NCBI RefSeq assembly: GCF_001510665.1
Contig: NZ_LMTI01000005.1
Span: forward strand, 1,828 to 65,827
Direction: 5' to 3'
Source: Bacillus sp. FJAT-27445
GTDB taxonomy: Bacteria > Bacillota > Bacilli > Bacillales > Cytobacillaceae
DNA length: 64,000 nt
The notes under the pieces were generated by a model, which made no database searches, had not been told where the DNA came from, and saw nothing but the letters and a program-made list of their open reading frames with translations. This document shows, one piece after another, positions 52,646-61,009 of the stretch (positions within the stretch are counted from its first letter, which is position 1; the number at the start of each line of letters is the position of its first letter). The position numbers were made by a program, and so were the translations under genes.

Positions 52646-53734
52646 TCACTCCCCCCTGTAAACTTCTTTACCTTTTATAAACGTTCGTTCAACTCGCGCT
52701 GTTAACTCAAGAGGATGCCTATTCCAAAGAACGAGATCCGCAAACAGTCCTTTTTCGATTCTTCCAGTTAGATGATCCACTTTTAAAAGTCTGGCAGCAT
52801 CCTGAGTAAGTCCGTTTAAGATTGTTTTCACGGGAACCCCTGCCTTGAGTGCTAAAGCCCCTTCAAGCTGCAAGTGTGTAACCGAACTTACTGGATGGTC
52901 GGTTGAAAAAGTAAAGGGCACATGCTGCTCATAAAGTGAACGGAAGAGTGTCCAATCCAAATTCCTTAGTTCACCTCTGTCCATGGGCTGAAAGCAAGGG
53001 CCAGCAATAACAGAAGAGACGATATTGGATGGCAGTCCCGCACAAAGCGGGAATTCCGTTCCATGAACCAGGTTGAATTGGATGCCAAATTCTCCGGCAA
53101 TCCGAAAGGCAGTTGCGATATCATCAGCGCGATGGGAACGGATAAAAATAGGGGTTTCCTGCAAATTGTATTGAATTTGGAGGGCCTTTAACGATTCCCT
53201 TATCTTTTTCGCAATCCCCATACGTGTGAGTGGAGTTTTCGTTTTGCCCCAAAAGGCATTTTTCGGAACATCACCCATGGAGAAGGTGAAACCAAGGTTC
53301 TTCTTCAATACCATTTCATCCACGGTTGTCCCGTGGGTATGGATAACCGATGATTTTGCCCCGACAATGGCCTCGGGGCTGGAAACTACATGAGAAGCGG
53401 TCACCCCTGAAGCAACTGCATCCTGAAAAGCCTTGTCAAATGGGTAAATCCCGTCGATCACATCCATATCCCAGCCTTTTTCCACGTTTGGCTCGTATCC
53501 ATCATTGCCTTCCCAACGGACGCCAATTTCCTTTAAGCCAATTTGGGAACATGAATCAATCAAGCCTGGCGTTAAAAATAGACCGGCTGCATCGATTATT
53601 TTACAATCAGGCAAAGGCGAATCAGAAGGGAGGATTGAAGATATTAAGTTATCTTCAATCAGAACGGTATTTTTGGAAAATTCACCAGTCTGGTTATTAT
53701 AAACATTGGCGTTTATAATGGCGGTCATTGACAT
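52646..53734 (-). CDS. Amidohydrolase paralog lacking the HxH motif
   Basis: A 362-residue homolog of the downstream gene, collinear over its length (SHRADDIATAFRIAGEF, STDHPVSSVTHLQLEGALALKAG, KGLFADLVLWNRHPLE). The metal motif of the first strand is replaced by GLIDSCSQIG, and HLHCH of strand 5 by FIRSH, so at least three metal ligands are lost while the strand-8 Asp-His remains. It may be a mononuclear enzyme, a regulator or a partner of the active paralog. The frame is otherwise intact with no sign of decay. Start ATG 53734 has AAGGTGG upstream. Confidence 0.85.
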   Translation of the reverse strand: MSMTAIINANVYNNQTGEFSKNTVLIEDNLISSILPSDSPLPDCKIIDAAGLFLTPGLIDSCSQIGLKEIGVRWEGNDGYEPNVEKGWDMDVIDGIYPFDKAFQDAVASGVTASHVVSSPEAIVGAKSSVIHTHGTTVDEMVLKKNLGFTFSMGDVPKNAFWGKTKTPLTRMGIAKKIRESLKALQIQYNLQETPIFIRSHRADDIATAFRIAGEFGIQFNLVHGTEFPLCAGLPSNIVSSVIAGPCFQPMDRGELRNLDWTLFRSLYEQHVPFTFSTDHPVSSVTHLQLEGALALKAGVPVKTILNGLTQDAARLLKVDHLTGRIEKGLFADLVLWNRHPLELTARVERTFIKGKEVYRGE

Positions 53735-53762
53735 GAAATATGCCACCTTTCAATTTTAGAAT

Positions 53763-53965
53763 AAGAACAAAATGCGTAAGCGCCTTGTTTAGCCCCGACC
53801 AGATTAAGACGGGGCCCGCAGGACACTGAATGTCATCCCCGAATTCGCCCACGCACGAAGGAAATGCGAGCATTTCCGAGGACGGGCCTGCCCTCCGGAG
53901 GGAACCGGCTTAAGACCTCGAGGGGCTAGGCGCTCCTCGAAAAAGCTACCGCTTTTTCTTCGTGC
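53763..53965. repeat. GC-rich palindromic intergenic repeat, unit 1
   Basis: Outer arms AAGCGCCTTGTTTAGCCCC and GGGGCTAGGCGCT are imperfect inverted repeats enclosing about 120 bp with internal pairs (CCTCCGGAGG-like). It is followed by AAAAAGC/GCTTTTTC. The first 24 bp are identical, inverted, to 15687-15710. From memory, motifs such as GCGTAAGCGCCTTG...AGCCCCGAC are frequent in Bacillaceae intergenic regions. Confidence 0.75.
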
Positions 53966-54120
53966 GATGCCTATGCTTCCGAAGCTTACTCTTGTGGAGC
54001 TGGATTACAATAACTTATTTCGAGTTATTAACAATGTTCTAATTTATACTGGTAAGCAAAGAAAAAGCAGAGAGATTTCCCTCTCTACTTTTCTGTATCA
54101 AAAAATAAGAATGCTTATAA

Positions 54121-54266
54121 TTTGTCTAGCTCCAGCGCCCAGCGCCTAGTGTACTTCTGTCCCCTCGCTACGATAAGTCAACATCGATTCGCATTCGCTC
54201 ATCGTGTTTCCTTTATCTCCATCGGGGCCCTCCAGTCCATACGGCGCTAAACGGGCGCTTGCGCTT
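54121..54266. repeat. GC-rich palindromic intergenic repeat, unit 2
   Basis: Begins TTTGTCTAGCTCCAGCGCCC, a motif I recall as common between Bacillaceae genes, and ends GGCGCTAAACGGGCGCTTGC, forming imperfect terminal inverted repeats. Together with GTGGAGCTGGATTACAA near 53994 it makes a larger inverted structure with unit 1. It directly abuts the stop codon of the binding-protein gene. The 536-bp gap holds these repeats and no credible gene. Confidence 0.75.
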
Positions 54267-54270
54267 TTCT

Positions 54271-55884
54271 TTATTTCTCCATCCATACGTTTGTTCCGTT
54301 AGGTGAAACGATTTTAATGGAAGAGTCAGGTGAGACTTCGAAGCCATGCACTTTTTTGCTTACTCCTGCTGTAGCGTCCATGGTTTCAAGCTCAATTCTT
54401 GGTACATCCTTCATAATGATTTCAAGGGCCTGCTGATAAAGCTTCGCGCGTTCGTTCTGATCGACTGTTTCGGATGATGCCCGGTTCAGAAGTGAATCAA
54501 CCTCTGGATTTGAATAGCCTTTGCCGTTTCCAAGAGCGCCAAGCTGGTCAGTGTGGAACAATTGATACAAGAAGAAATAAGGATCCGGATACCAGGTCCA
54601 CCCGCCAATTGACATCGGCGCATTTCCTTTCGCAACTGTGTCGCTGTAAGTTCCCCATTCCACCACTTTCAGTTCAACATCGATGTTCAGGTTTTCCTTC
54701 ATCTGGTTTTGGAAAATGGTCCCGTATGGTACACGGGCTTCGGCCAAGTAGAGCTCTGTTTTAAATCCTTTTGGATAGCCTGCTTCGGCAAGAAGCTTCT
54801 TCGCTTCTTTTGGATCGAATGTTGGAGTAAGTTTTTCTAAGTCTTTGCTATATCCCCAAGACCCTTTTGGAAGCGGCATGAACGATTTTTCTGCTCCGCC
54901 CCATTTGTTTACTCCTTTTACAATTTCTTCAATATCTGTACCTTTATAAATTGCCTCACGTACTTTAGGGTCGGCTGTTGGGCCTTTTTTATTGTTTAAA
55001 TCCAAGTAGGTAATTGCGAGAGATGGTGTGGATTGCAATTCAAGCTTAGCATCGGTTTTAACCAGTTCACGGTTTTGTCCTTTAATGTCCATTCCGATAT
55101 CAAGGTCGCCGGAACGGAGGGAGTTTGTCATCGTGTTTGGTTCAGGGATAATCGTGAAATTTACTCCATCCAGATGGGGTTTTTCTCCCCAATAGTTTTC
55201 ATTGCGGACAAGCTTGATCTGGGAATCCTTTTGCCAACTCTTGATTTGGAAAGGACCAGTGCTTATTAAATGGCTGCCAAAAGAATCTCCCCAGCCTTCA
55301 ACCTCTTCCTTTGGAACAATGAGGTTCCCGCCATCTGTCAGCATTGCGAGCAGGGCGGCATTTGGCTCGCTCAAATGGATGGCAACCTCGTTTTCTCCTA
55401 CTACTTCAACACTTTCAACACCGCGCAGGCGGTTCATTGCTGATTCTTTTGCAGAGCGTTCAAGGCTGTACTTTACGTCCTCAGCTGTCATTTTCCTGCC
55501 GTCTTGGAACTTACCAGGCTGGAAGAAAACATCGTCACGAAGTTTGAAATTATATACCTTCATATCATCTGAGACGGACCATTCGGTTGCAAGGGAAGGG
55601 ACGAATTCACTTAGTTCCTTGTTGTAAACAACCAGTGTATCCCCAATTTGAAGCATAACCTGCGATTCATATAGACCCGTATACTTTATCGGGTCCAATG
55701 TTTTCGGGTTGGCGGATAGGCCCACCCTTAAAGTGCCTCCATCCTGTGGCTTTCCTGTAGCAGCAGATTTTTCTTCATTAGAAGAGGATGACCCGGAATT
55801 GCTTCCCGAAGAACATGCGCTCAAAGCTAGAATGACTACAATGAGAGCCATAAAGAATAGACGACTGCGAAACCTTTTTTTCAT
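54271..55884 (-). CDS. Peptide ABC transporter substrate-binding lipoprotein (family 5)
   Basis: A 537-residue extracellular solute-binding protein of the DppA/OppA/NikA family. The signal sequence ends in a lipobox LSAC with lipidation at Cys24. GGTLRVGLSANPKTLDPIKY and YNFKLRDDVFFQPGKFQDGRKMTAEDVKYSLER are the family signatures. It delivers di- or oligopeptides or similar amides to the permease encoded divergently. Start ATG 55884 has GGAAGGAG seven bases upstream. Placing the binding protein on the opposite strand from its permease genes is less common and implies a shared control region. Confidence 0.93.
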   Translation of the reverse strand: MKKRFRSRLFFMALIVVILALSACSSGSNSGSSSSNEEKSAATGKPQDGGTLRVGLSANPKTLDPIKYTGLYESQVMLQIGDTLVVYNKELSEFVPSLATEWSVSDDMKVYNFKLRDDVFFQPGKFQDGRKMTAEDVKYSLERSAKESAMNRLRGVESVEVVGENEVAIHLSEPNAALLAMLTDGGNLIVPKEEVEGWGDSFGSHLISTGPFQIKSWQKDSQIKLVRNENYWGEKPHLDGVNFTIIPEPNTMTNSLRSGDLDIGMDIKGQNRELVKTDAKLELQSTPSLAITYLDLNNKKGPTADPKVREAIYKGTDIEEIVKGVNKWGGAEKSFMPLPKGSWGYSKDLEKLTPTFDPKEAKKLLAEAGYPKGFKTELYLAEARVPYGTIFQNQMKENLNIDVELKVVEWGTYSDTVAKGNAPMSIGGWTWYPDPYFFLYQLFHTDQLGALGNGKGYSNPEVDSLLNRASSETVDQNERAKLYQQALEIIMKDVPRIELETMDATAGVSKKVHGFEVSPDSSIKIVSPNGTNVWMEK

Positions 55885-55904
55885 CTTTGTTGCTCCTTCC
55901 ATAT

Positions 55905-56098
55905 GTTTCTAATAGTGAACCATCAATTCGAATAATGAATTTAAAAATAAACTTAACATATTCAAAAAATTAAGTAAACAAGTATTTAAAATATTTTAAT
56001 AATAATCTTTTTTAAATTAATTCATTATTTACAAAAATTAATCACGGTGCTAAACTTACTTTTAATTCATTAAACGAATCAATGTTTCAGATAGTGAA
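55905..56098. promoter_or_regulatory. Divergent control region with paired operator-like repeats
   Basis: Very AT-rich spacer between the binding-protein and permease genes. GTTTCTAATAGTGAAC (55905-55920) and GTTTCAGATAGTGAAA (56084-56099) are near-identical and each is an imperfect TTTC-N7-GAA(A) palindrome. Inside these, ATTCGAATAATGAAT (55926-55940) and ATTCATTAAACGAAT (56065-56079) form a second pair in inverted orientation. Candidate sites for the IclR regulator encoded at 62452. Confidence 0.6.
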
Positions 56099-56115
56099 AT
56101 AAAAGGAGGTTGCTT

Positions 56116-57081
56116 ATGGGCAAATATATAATTAGAAGATTAGTTGATTTGGTACCCACGATTTTTGTCGTGGCAGTTATTGTCTTTATTATTACGCGGA
56201 TGATTCCTGGAGATCCTGCGGCTGTTATGCTCGGCCCGCAAGCAAGTGTGGAAGATATAAAAGCTCTAAGGGAAAGCCTGGGATTGAATGATCCTATATA
56301 TGTTCAATTCTTTCATTATATCGGTGAGTTGTTAACTGGTAATTTTGGGGTTTCGCTTACCTATAATGAACCGATTGTTCAACTAATAATGGAACGTTTC
56401 CCAAATACCCTTATTCTTGCTATCAGTGCTCTGATTATTGCGTTCCTCATAGGGGTTCCGGCGGGCATCATTTCCGCTTCGAGGCAAAATTCTTTATTGG
56501 ATTACTCCGTCATGCTCGTTTCCCTAATAGGTGTTTCAATGCCGATCTTTTGGCTTGGGGTTATGCTGGTCCTTTATTTCAGCGTAAATCTTGGCTGGTT
56601 TCCGGCAACAGGAATGGGGGACATAAGCGAAGGGATTATACCTTACTTAAAGCATTTGGTTTTGCCAAGTATCACGCTTGCAACAATTCCCATGGCGACC
56701 TTTGCCCGGATTACCCGGTCAAGCATGCTTGAAGTCATTTCGCACGACTATATTAAGACCGCCCGTTCAAAGGGGTTAAGTGAGTTTATTGTAATTTGCA
56801 AGCACGCTTTTAAAAATGCCTTAACTCCGCTTTTGACCGTACTTGGTATGCAAATTTCGGCCCTGCTTGGCGGAGCTGTACTTACAGAAACAATCTTCAG
56901 CTGGCCAGGAATGGGACGTTTGATTGTCGATGCAATTGATAAAAGGGATTTTGTTGTCGTTCAAGGAACTGTCCTCTTTATCGCAGTAATCTTTGTCCTT
57001 GTTAACTTGCTGGTAGATGTCATGTACAAAGTAGTGAATCCAAGAGTGAATTACTCTTCCGGTAAAGGAGGGAACGAATAG
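56116..57081 (+). CDS. Peptide ABC transporter permease, DppB type
   Basis: A 321-residue permease with six transmembrane helices. YIIRRLVDLVPTIFVVAVIVF is the usual first helix, MIPGDPAAVMLGPQAS the periplasmic start, and HAFKNALTPLLTVLGMQISALLGGAVLTETIFSWPGMG the EAA coupling loop and following helix. ATG 56116 follows GGAGGT by five bases. First gene of the four-gene importer operon. Confidence 0.95.
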   Translation: MGKYIIRRLVDLVPTIFVVAVIVFIITRMIPGDPAAVMLGPQASVEDIKALRESLGLNDPIYVQFFHYIGELLTGNFGVSLTYNEPIVQLIMERFPNTLILAISALIIAFLIGVPAGIISASRQNSLLDYSVMLVSLIGVSMPIFWLGVMLVLYFSVNLGWFPATGMGDISEGIIPYLKHLVLPSITLATIPMATFARITRSSMLEVISHDYIKTARSKGLSEFIVICKHAFKNALTPLLTVLGMQISALLGGAVLTETIFSWPGMGRLIVDAIDKRDFVVVQGTVLFIAVIFVLVNLLVDVMYKVVNPRVNYSSGKGGNE

Positions 57082-57975
57082 ATGGCTGGAATACAAAGTT
57101 CAGTTACACCGGCTCAGCCAAATGAAATTCAGGTTAAAAAGGAAGCGGGATTATTTAAGAAGCTTATCCGAAACCGGCTGGCTGCCGTAGGGCTTACGAT
57201 AGTAACAACAATGGTTCTCGTTGCTATTTTCGCCCCGCTGATCGCACCGTACCCTCCCAATAAAATGGATATAGCGAATTCATTGGCTGTTCCAGGTTCT
57301 AAAGGGCATCTTCTCGGAACGGATAACTATGGGAGGGATTTGCTAAGCCGTTTGGTTTATGGGGCAAGAATTTCCCTGATCGTTGGGGTCTCAGCTGTCG
57401 TTTTCGGTGCATTTTTTGGCACCCTGCTTGGACTTGTGTCCGGCTATTTTGGAGGAAGGCTTGATTCGGTCATTATGAGGACCATGGATGGCTTATTTGC
57501 ATTCCCGTTCATCCTTTTGGCAATCACGTTAATGACAGTACTCGGCCAGGGGCTTGTAAATGTAATCATTGCCATTGGAATCGCCAACGTGCCAGGGTTT
57601 GCGAGAATTGTACGCGGGCAGGTGCTTAGCGTGAAGGAAGAGGAATTCATTGAAGTAACTAGGTCTTTGGGAGCTACCCATCCGCGTATACTTTTCCACC
57701 ATGTTCTTCCTAACTGCCTTGCTCCATTAATCGTTTATGGAACGATGAGCGTCGCTGGCGCAATCGTTTCAGAAGCCGCTTTAAGTTTCCTTGGACTCGG
57801 GGTACAGCCTCCCACCGCTTCATGGGGAAGCATTTTGAAAGACGGGAAGGACTTTTTAGTATTAAGTCCGCATATGGCGACATTTTCAGGCTTGGCCATC
57901 CTGCTAACGGTTCTTGGCATTAACTTATTTGGTGATGGATTGCGTGACGCACTGGATCCTAAAATGAGAGTTTAA
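57082..57975 (+). CDS. Peptide ABC transporter permease, DppC type
   Basis: A 297-residue second permease. An OppC-N-like first segment (FKKLIRNRLAAVGLTIVTTMVLVAIFAPLIAPY) is followed by HLLGTDNYGRDLLSRLVYGARISL, the EAA loop VTRSLGATHPRILFHHVLPNCLAPLIV and SFLGLGVQPPTASWG near the end. It begins right after the DppB stop codon with GGAGGG inside the preceding codons. Confidence 0.95.
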   Translation: MAGIQSSVTPAQPNEIQVKKEAGLFKKLIRNRLAAVGLTIVTTMVLVAIFAPLIAPYPPNKMDIANSLAVPGSKGHLLGTDNYGRDLLSRLVYGARISLIVGVSAVVFGAFFGTLLGLVSGYFGGRLDSVIMRTMDGLFAFPFILLAITLMTVLGQGLVNVIIAIGIANVPGFARIVRGQVLSVKEEEFIEVTRSLGATHPRILFHHVLPNCLAPLIVYGTMSVAGAIVSEAALSFLGLGVQPPTASWGSILKDGKDFLVLSPHMATFSGLAILLTVLGINLFGDGLRDALDPKMRV

Positions 57976-57994
57976 TAGGCTGGAGGTGAAGAGT

Positions 57995-59008
57995 ATGTCA
58001 GATTTGTTAGTAAAGGTTGAAGATTTGGAGGTTCATTTTCGCTCATCTTCTTCCATTGTAAAGGCTGTAAATGGAGTTAGTTTTACTTTGAATCGAAAAG
58101 AAACGATTGGCATTGTCGGTGAGTCCGGATCTGGGAAGAGCGTGACAGCAACGGCTCTGCTTCGCTTGATCCCAAACCCGCCGGGGAAAATTGCAGGTGG
58201 GAAAATCCTTTTTGACGGGAAGGATCTTCTGTCCCTTTCAGAAAAAGAAATGCGCAATGTGAGAGGCAATGAAATCTCAATGATTTTCCAGGACCCAATC
58301 ACAAGCCTTAATCCTGTATATACAATTGGAAATCAAATCATGGAGGTAATCCGGGCCCATCGCAAGGTTTCGAAAAAAGAGGCCAAGCAGGCAGCAATCG
58401 ATATGCTGAAGCTGGTTGGTATTCCGGAAGCCGAGAAACGTATTGAAATGTATCCTCATGAATTTTCAGGAGGGATGAGGCAAAGGGTCATGATTGCGAT
58501 TGCCCTTGCTTGCAACCCGAAATTATTAATTGCAGATGAGCCAACAACTGCCTTGGACGTAACGGTTCAGGCGCAAATTTTGGATTTAATGAGAAACCTG
58601 CAGGAGACAATCGGCACTTCCATTATTATGATTACCCACGATTTGGGAGTTGTTTGGGAAATGTGTGACAAGGTCATTGTCATGTACGCCGGCAATACCG
58701 TTGAATCCGGAAGTGTGAAAAATATATTCGATAACCCGCTTCACCCGTATACATGGGGCTTACTTGATTCACAAATTACTAGCGAGGTTGGCGAAGGTGA
58801 GAAGCTTTCCGCTATCCCCGGCACCCCTCCTGATTTGCGCCAGGAAATCCTGGGCTGCCATTTCGCGGACCGTTGCCCTTATGCCCAGGATATTTGCCGT
58901 TCGGTAAAGCCTAAGCTCATTGAGGTAGAAGAAAACCACTTTGCTTCCTGCCACTTCCAAACGAAAGAAATGAGGCTGGAGAGAAAGGAGAGGGCTTACC
59001 ATGGCTGA
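57995..59008 (+). CDS. Peptide ABC transporter ATPase, DppD type
   Basis: A 337-residue ATPase with Walker A GESGSGKS (42-49), Q-loop MIFQDPITSLNP, signature FSGGMRQRVMIAIAL, Walker B LLIADEPTTALD, and the oligopeptide-family C-terminal extension CHFADRCPYAQDIC, whose cysteines bind an Fe-S cluster in some members. ATG 57995 follows GGAGGTG. It overlaps the next gene by eight bases. Confidence 0.95.
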   Translation: MSDLLVKVEDLEVHFRSSSSIVKAVNGVSFTLNRKETIGIVGESGSGKSVTATALLRLIPNPPGKIAGGKILFDGKDLLSLSEKEMRNVRGNEISMIFQDPITSLNPVYTIGNQIMEVIRAHRKVSKKEAKQAAIDMLKLVGIPEAEKRIEMYPHEFSGGMRQRVMIAIALACNPKLLIADEPTTALDVTVQAQILDLMRNLQETIGTSIIMITHDLGVVWEMCDKVIVMYAGNTVESGSVKNIFDNPLHPYTWGLLDSQITSEVGEGEKLSAIPGTPPDLRQEILGCHFADRCPYAQDICRSVKPKLIEVEENHFASCHFQTKEMRLERKERAYHG

Positions 59009-59975
59009 AGCAATATTAAAGGTCGAAAATATTAAAAAACACTTTCCGATTGGTGACCCGCTTCCTTTTAAAAAATCAACGCAAAGTGTCAAGGCAGTTG
59101 ATGGGGTTAGCTTCGAAGTATACTCGGGAGAAACGCTGGGCATTGTCGGGGAATCCGGGTGTGGAAAGTCAACGATGGCAAGATTGATTAACCAACTCAT
59201 CCGCCCTACTGAAGGGAAGGTCCTTTTTAAAGGGCAGGACCTGGCAAAAATGGCTGTGAAGGACCTTCGTACATCCAGAAAATCGATTCAAATGGTTTTC
59301 CAGAACCCGTATGCCTCGCTTGACCCGAGAAAAACAATTCGGCAGCTGCTTTCAGAGCCATTGGAAATCCACCATGTTGGGAACAAACAATCTCGGCATG
59401 AGAGGGTTAACGAGCTACTGGAAGTAGTTGGTTTAAGCAGCTACCATGCCGATCGTTATTCTCATGAGTTCTCAGGTGGGCAGCGGCAGCGAATCAATAT
59501 TGCCAGGGCGCTCGCATTGAATCCGGATGTCATCATTTGTGATGAACCTGTTTCTGCCCTGGATGTTTCCGTTCAGGCACAGGTTATTAACCTTTTAAAG
59601 GATTTACAGAAAAGGTTCGGCTTAACTTACATTTTTATCTCCCATGATTTAAATGTAGTGAGATATATGTGTGACAGGATTGCGGTAATGTACCTGGGCA
59701 AAATTGTCGAAATTGGAACATATAAAGAAATTTATGAAAATCCGCTCCACCCATATACAAAAGCCTTGCTTTCAGCTGTCCCAACAGAAAGCCCATATGA
59801 GAAAAAGGAAAGAATCATCTTGAAGGGCGATGTGCCAAGCCCCGTAAATCCGCCATCGGGCTGCCATTTCCACATGCGGTGCCCGTTTGCGATAGAGATG
59901 TGCAAAACAGCGGTGCCGGTATTGGAGCAGCAGGGCTCACAGCAGCAGGTTGCCTGCCACCTCTACCAGCCATAA
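59001..59975 (+). CDS. Peptide ABC transporter ATPase, DppF type
   Basis: A 324-residue second ATPase with Walker A GESGCGKS, Q-loop MVFQNPYASLDPRKT, signature FSGGQRQRINIARAL, Walker B VIICDEPVSALD, H-loop FISHDL and the C-terminal GCHFHMRCPFAIEMC extension. It forms a heterodimer with the DppD-type protein to drive the DppB/DppC pore. Confidence 0.95.
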   Translation: MAEAILKVENIKKHFPIGDPLPFKKSTQSVKAVDGVSFEVYSGETLGIVGESGCGKSTMARLINQLIRPTEGKVLFKGQDLAKMAVKDLRTSRKSIQMVFQNPYASLDPRKTIRQLLSEPLEIHHVGNKQSRHERVNELLEVVGLSSYHADRYSHEFSGGQRQRINIARALALNPDVIICDEPVSALDVSVQAQVINLLKDLQKRFGLTYIFISHDLNVVRYMCDRIAVMYLGKIVEIGTYKEIYENPLHPYTKALLSAVPTESPYEKKERIILKGDVPSPVNPPSGCHFHMRCPFAIEMCKTAVPVLEQQGSQQQVACHLYQP

Positions 59976-60058
59976 TGGTCCGATTGGTTCAACCAAGACA
60001 CAGAAAGGCGTAACGGCAAAGTTTCACGATAACCAGCTATAAAAATGGAGGAATAGAT

Positions 60059-61009
60059 ATGTCATTTAAGCATGTACTTGAGGTTTTAGAGGTAATGGAC
60101 AGTATCCATGTAACAGGGAACGATATAAAAGAATATCTTGAAGGAATTTCTTCTGATGGGAACATTACCGTCCAAACCGTCGAGGGGAAAGCAGGGTCAA
60201 CGGATTTTGTTAAAATTGTGATTCAAGGGGAAGAAGGAAAATCAAAAGGCGGTTCAGCCCCAACTTTAGGAATCATTGGGCGCCTGGGCGGCATAGGTGC
60301 ACGTCCGGAAGTAAAAGGATTTGTTTCCGACGGCGACGGAGCCCTATCATGTATCGCTGCAGCTGCGAAACTCCTTGATATGGCTGGAAAAGGAGACAGG
60401 CTAATGGGCGATATTATCCTGACCACCCATATCTGTCCAACTGCGCCAACTTTACCGCATGACCCGGTTCCGTTCATGGATTCTCCAGTGGATATCCTGA
60501 CAATGAACCAATACGAAGTGACAGAAGAAATGGATGCCATTTTATCGATTGATACGACAAAAGGGAATATGATTACAAACCACAAAGGTTTTGCCATTAC
60601 TCCAACTGTAAAAGAAGGATATATTCTGAAAATAAGCAGCGATCTTCTGCATATCTATACCCAATCAGCAGGAATTCTCCCAGTGACCTTGCCAATCACC
60701 ACCCAGGATATTACTCCTTATGGAAATGGAGTATACCATGTTAACAGCATCCTTCAGCCTGCAGTCGCTACTAAAAGCCCTGTGGTTGGAGTAGCGATTA
60801 CAACCGAAACAGCAGTTGCCGGCTGCGGAACAGGCGCTACCCATCCTGCAGATGTTGAACAGGCGGTCCGCTTCGTCCTTGAAGTTGCCAAGCTTTTTGG
60901 CGAAGGGAAATGCTCGTTCTATGATGAAAAAGAATATGCCCGCCTTGAAGCACTGTATGGGAAAATGTCTCACCTACAAACAAAAGGAAATCAGGTGGCA
61001 TTGGGATGA
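60059..61009 (+). CDS. DUF1177 family protein
   Basis: A 316-residue protein of the DUF1177 family. Recognisable blocks are LGIIGRLGGIGARPEVKGFVSDGDGALSCIAAAAKLLDM, DIILTTHICPTAPTLPHDPVPFMDSPV, SIDTTKGNMITNHKGFAITPTVK and AVAGCGTGATHPADVEQAVRF. Conserved His, Asp and Cys residues suggest a metal-dependent hydrolase, but no function has been reported to my knowledge. TGGAGG precedes the ATG. It overlaps the M20 peptidase gene by four bases, so both act in one pathway. Confidence 0.85.
   Translation: MSFKHVLEVLEVMDSIHVTGNDIKEYLEGISSDGNITVQTVEGKAGSTDFVKIVIQGEEGKSKGGSAPTLGIIGRLGGIGARPEVKGFVSDGDGALSCIAAAAKLLDMAGKGDRLMGDIILTTHICPTAPTLPHDPVPFMDSPVDILTMNQYEVTEEMDAILSIDTTKGNMITNHKGFAITPTVKEGYILKISSDLLHIYTQSAGILPVTLPITTQDITPYGNGVYHVNSILQPAVATKSPVVGVAITTETAVAGCGTGATHPADVEQAVRFVLEVAKLFGEGKCSFYDEKEYARLEALYGKMSHLQTKGNQVALG

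Noticed and set aside
53967-54149. 60-codon plus-strand ORF inside the repeat cluster
   Set aside because: Its sequence is built from the palindromic repeat and has no SD. It is not a credible gene.
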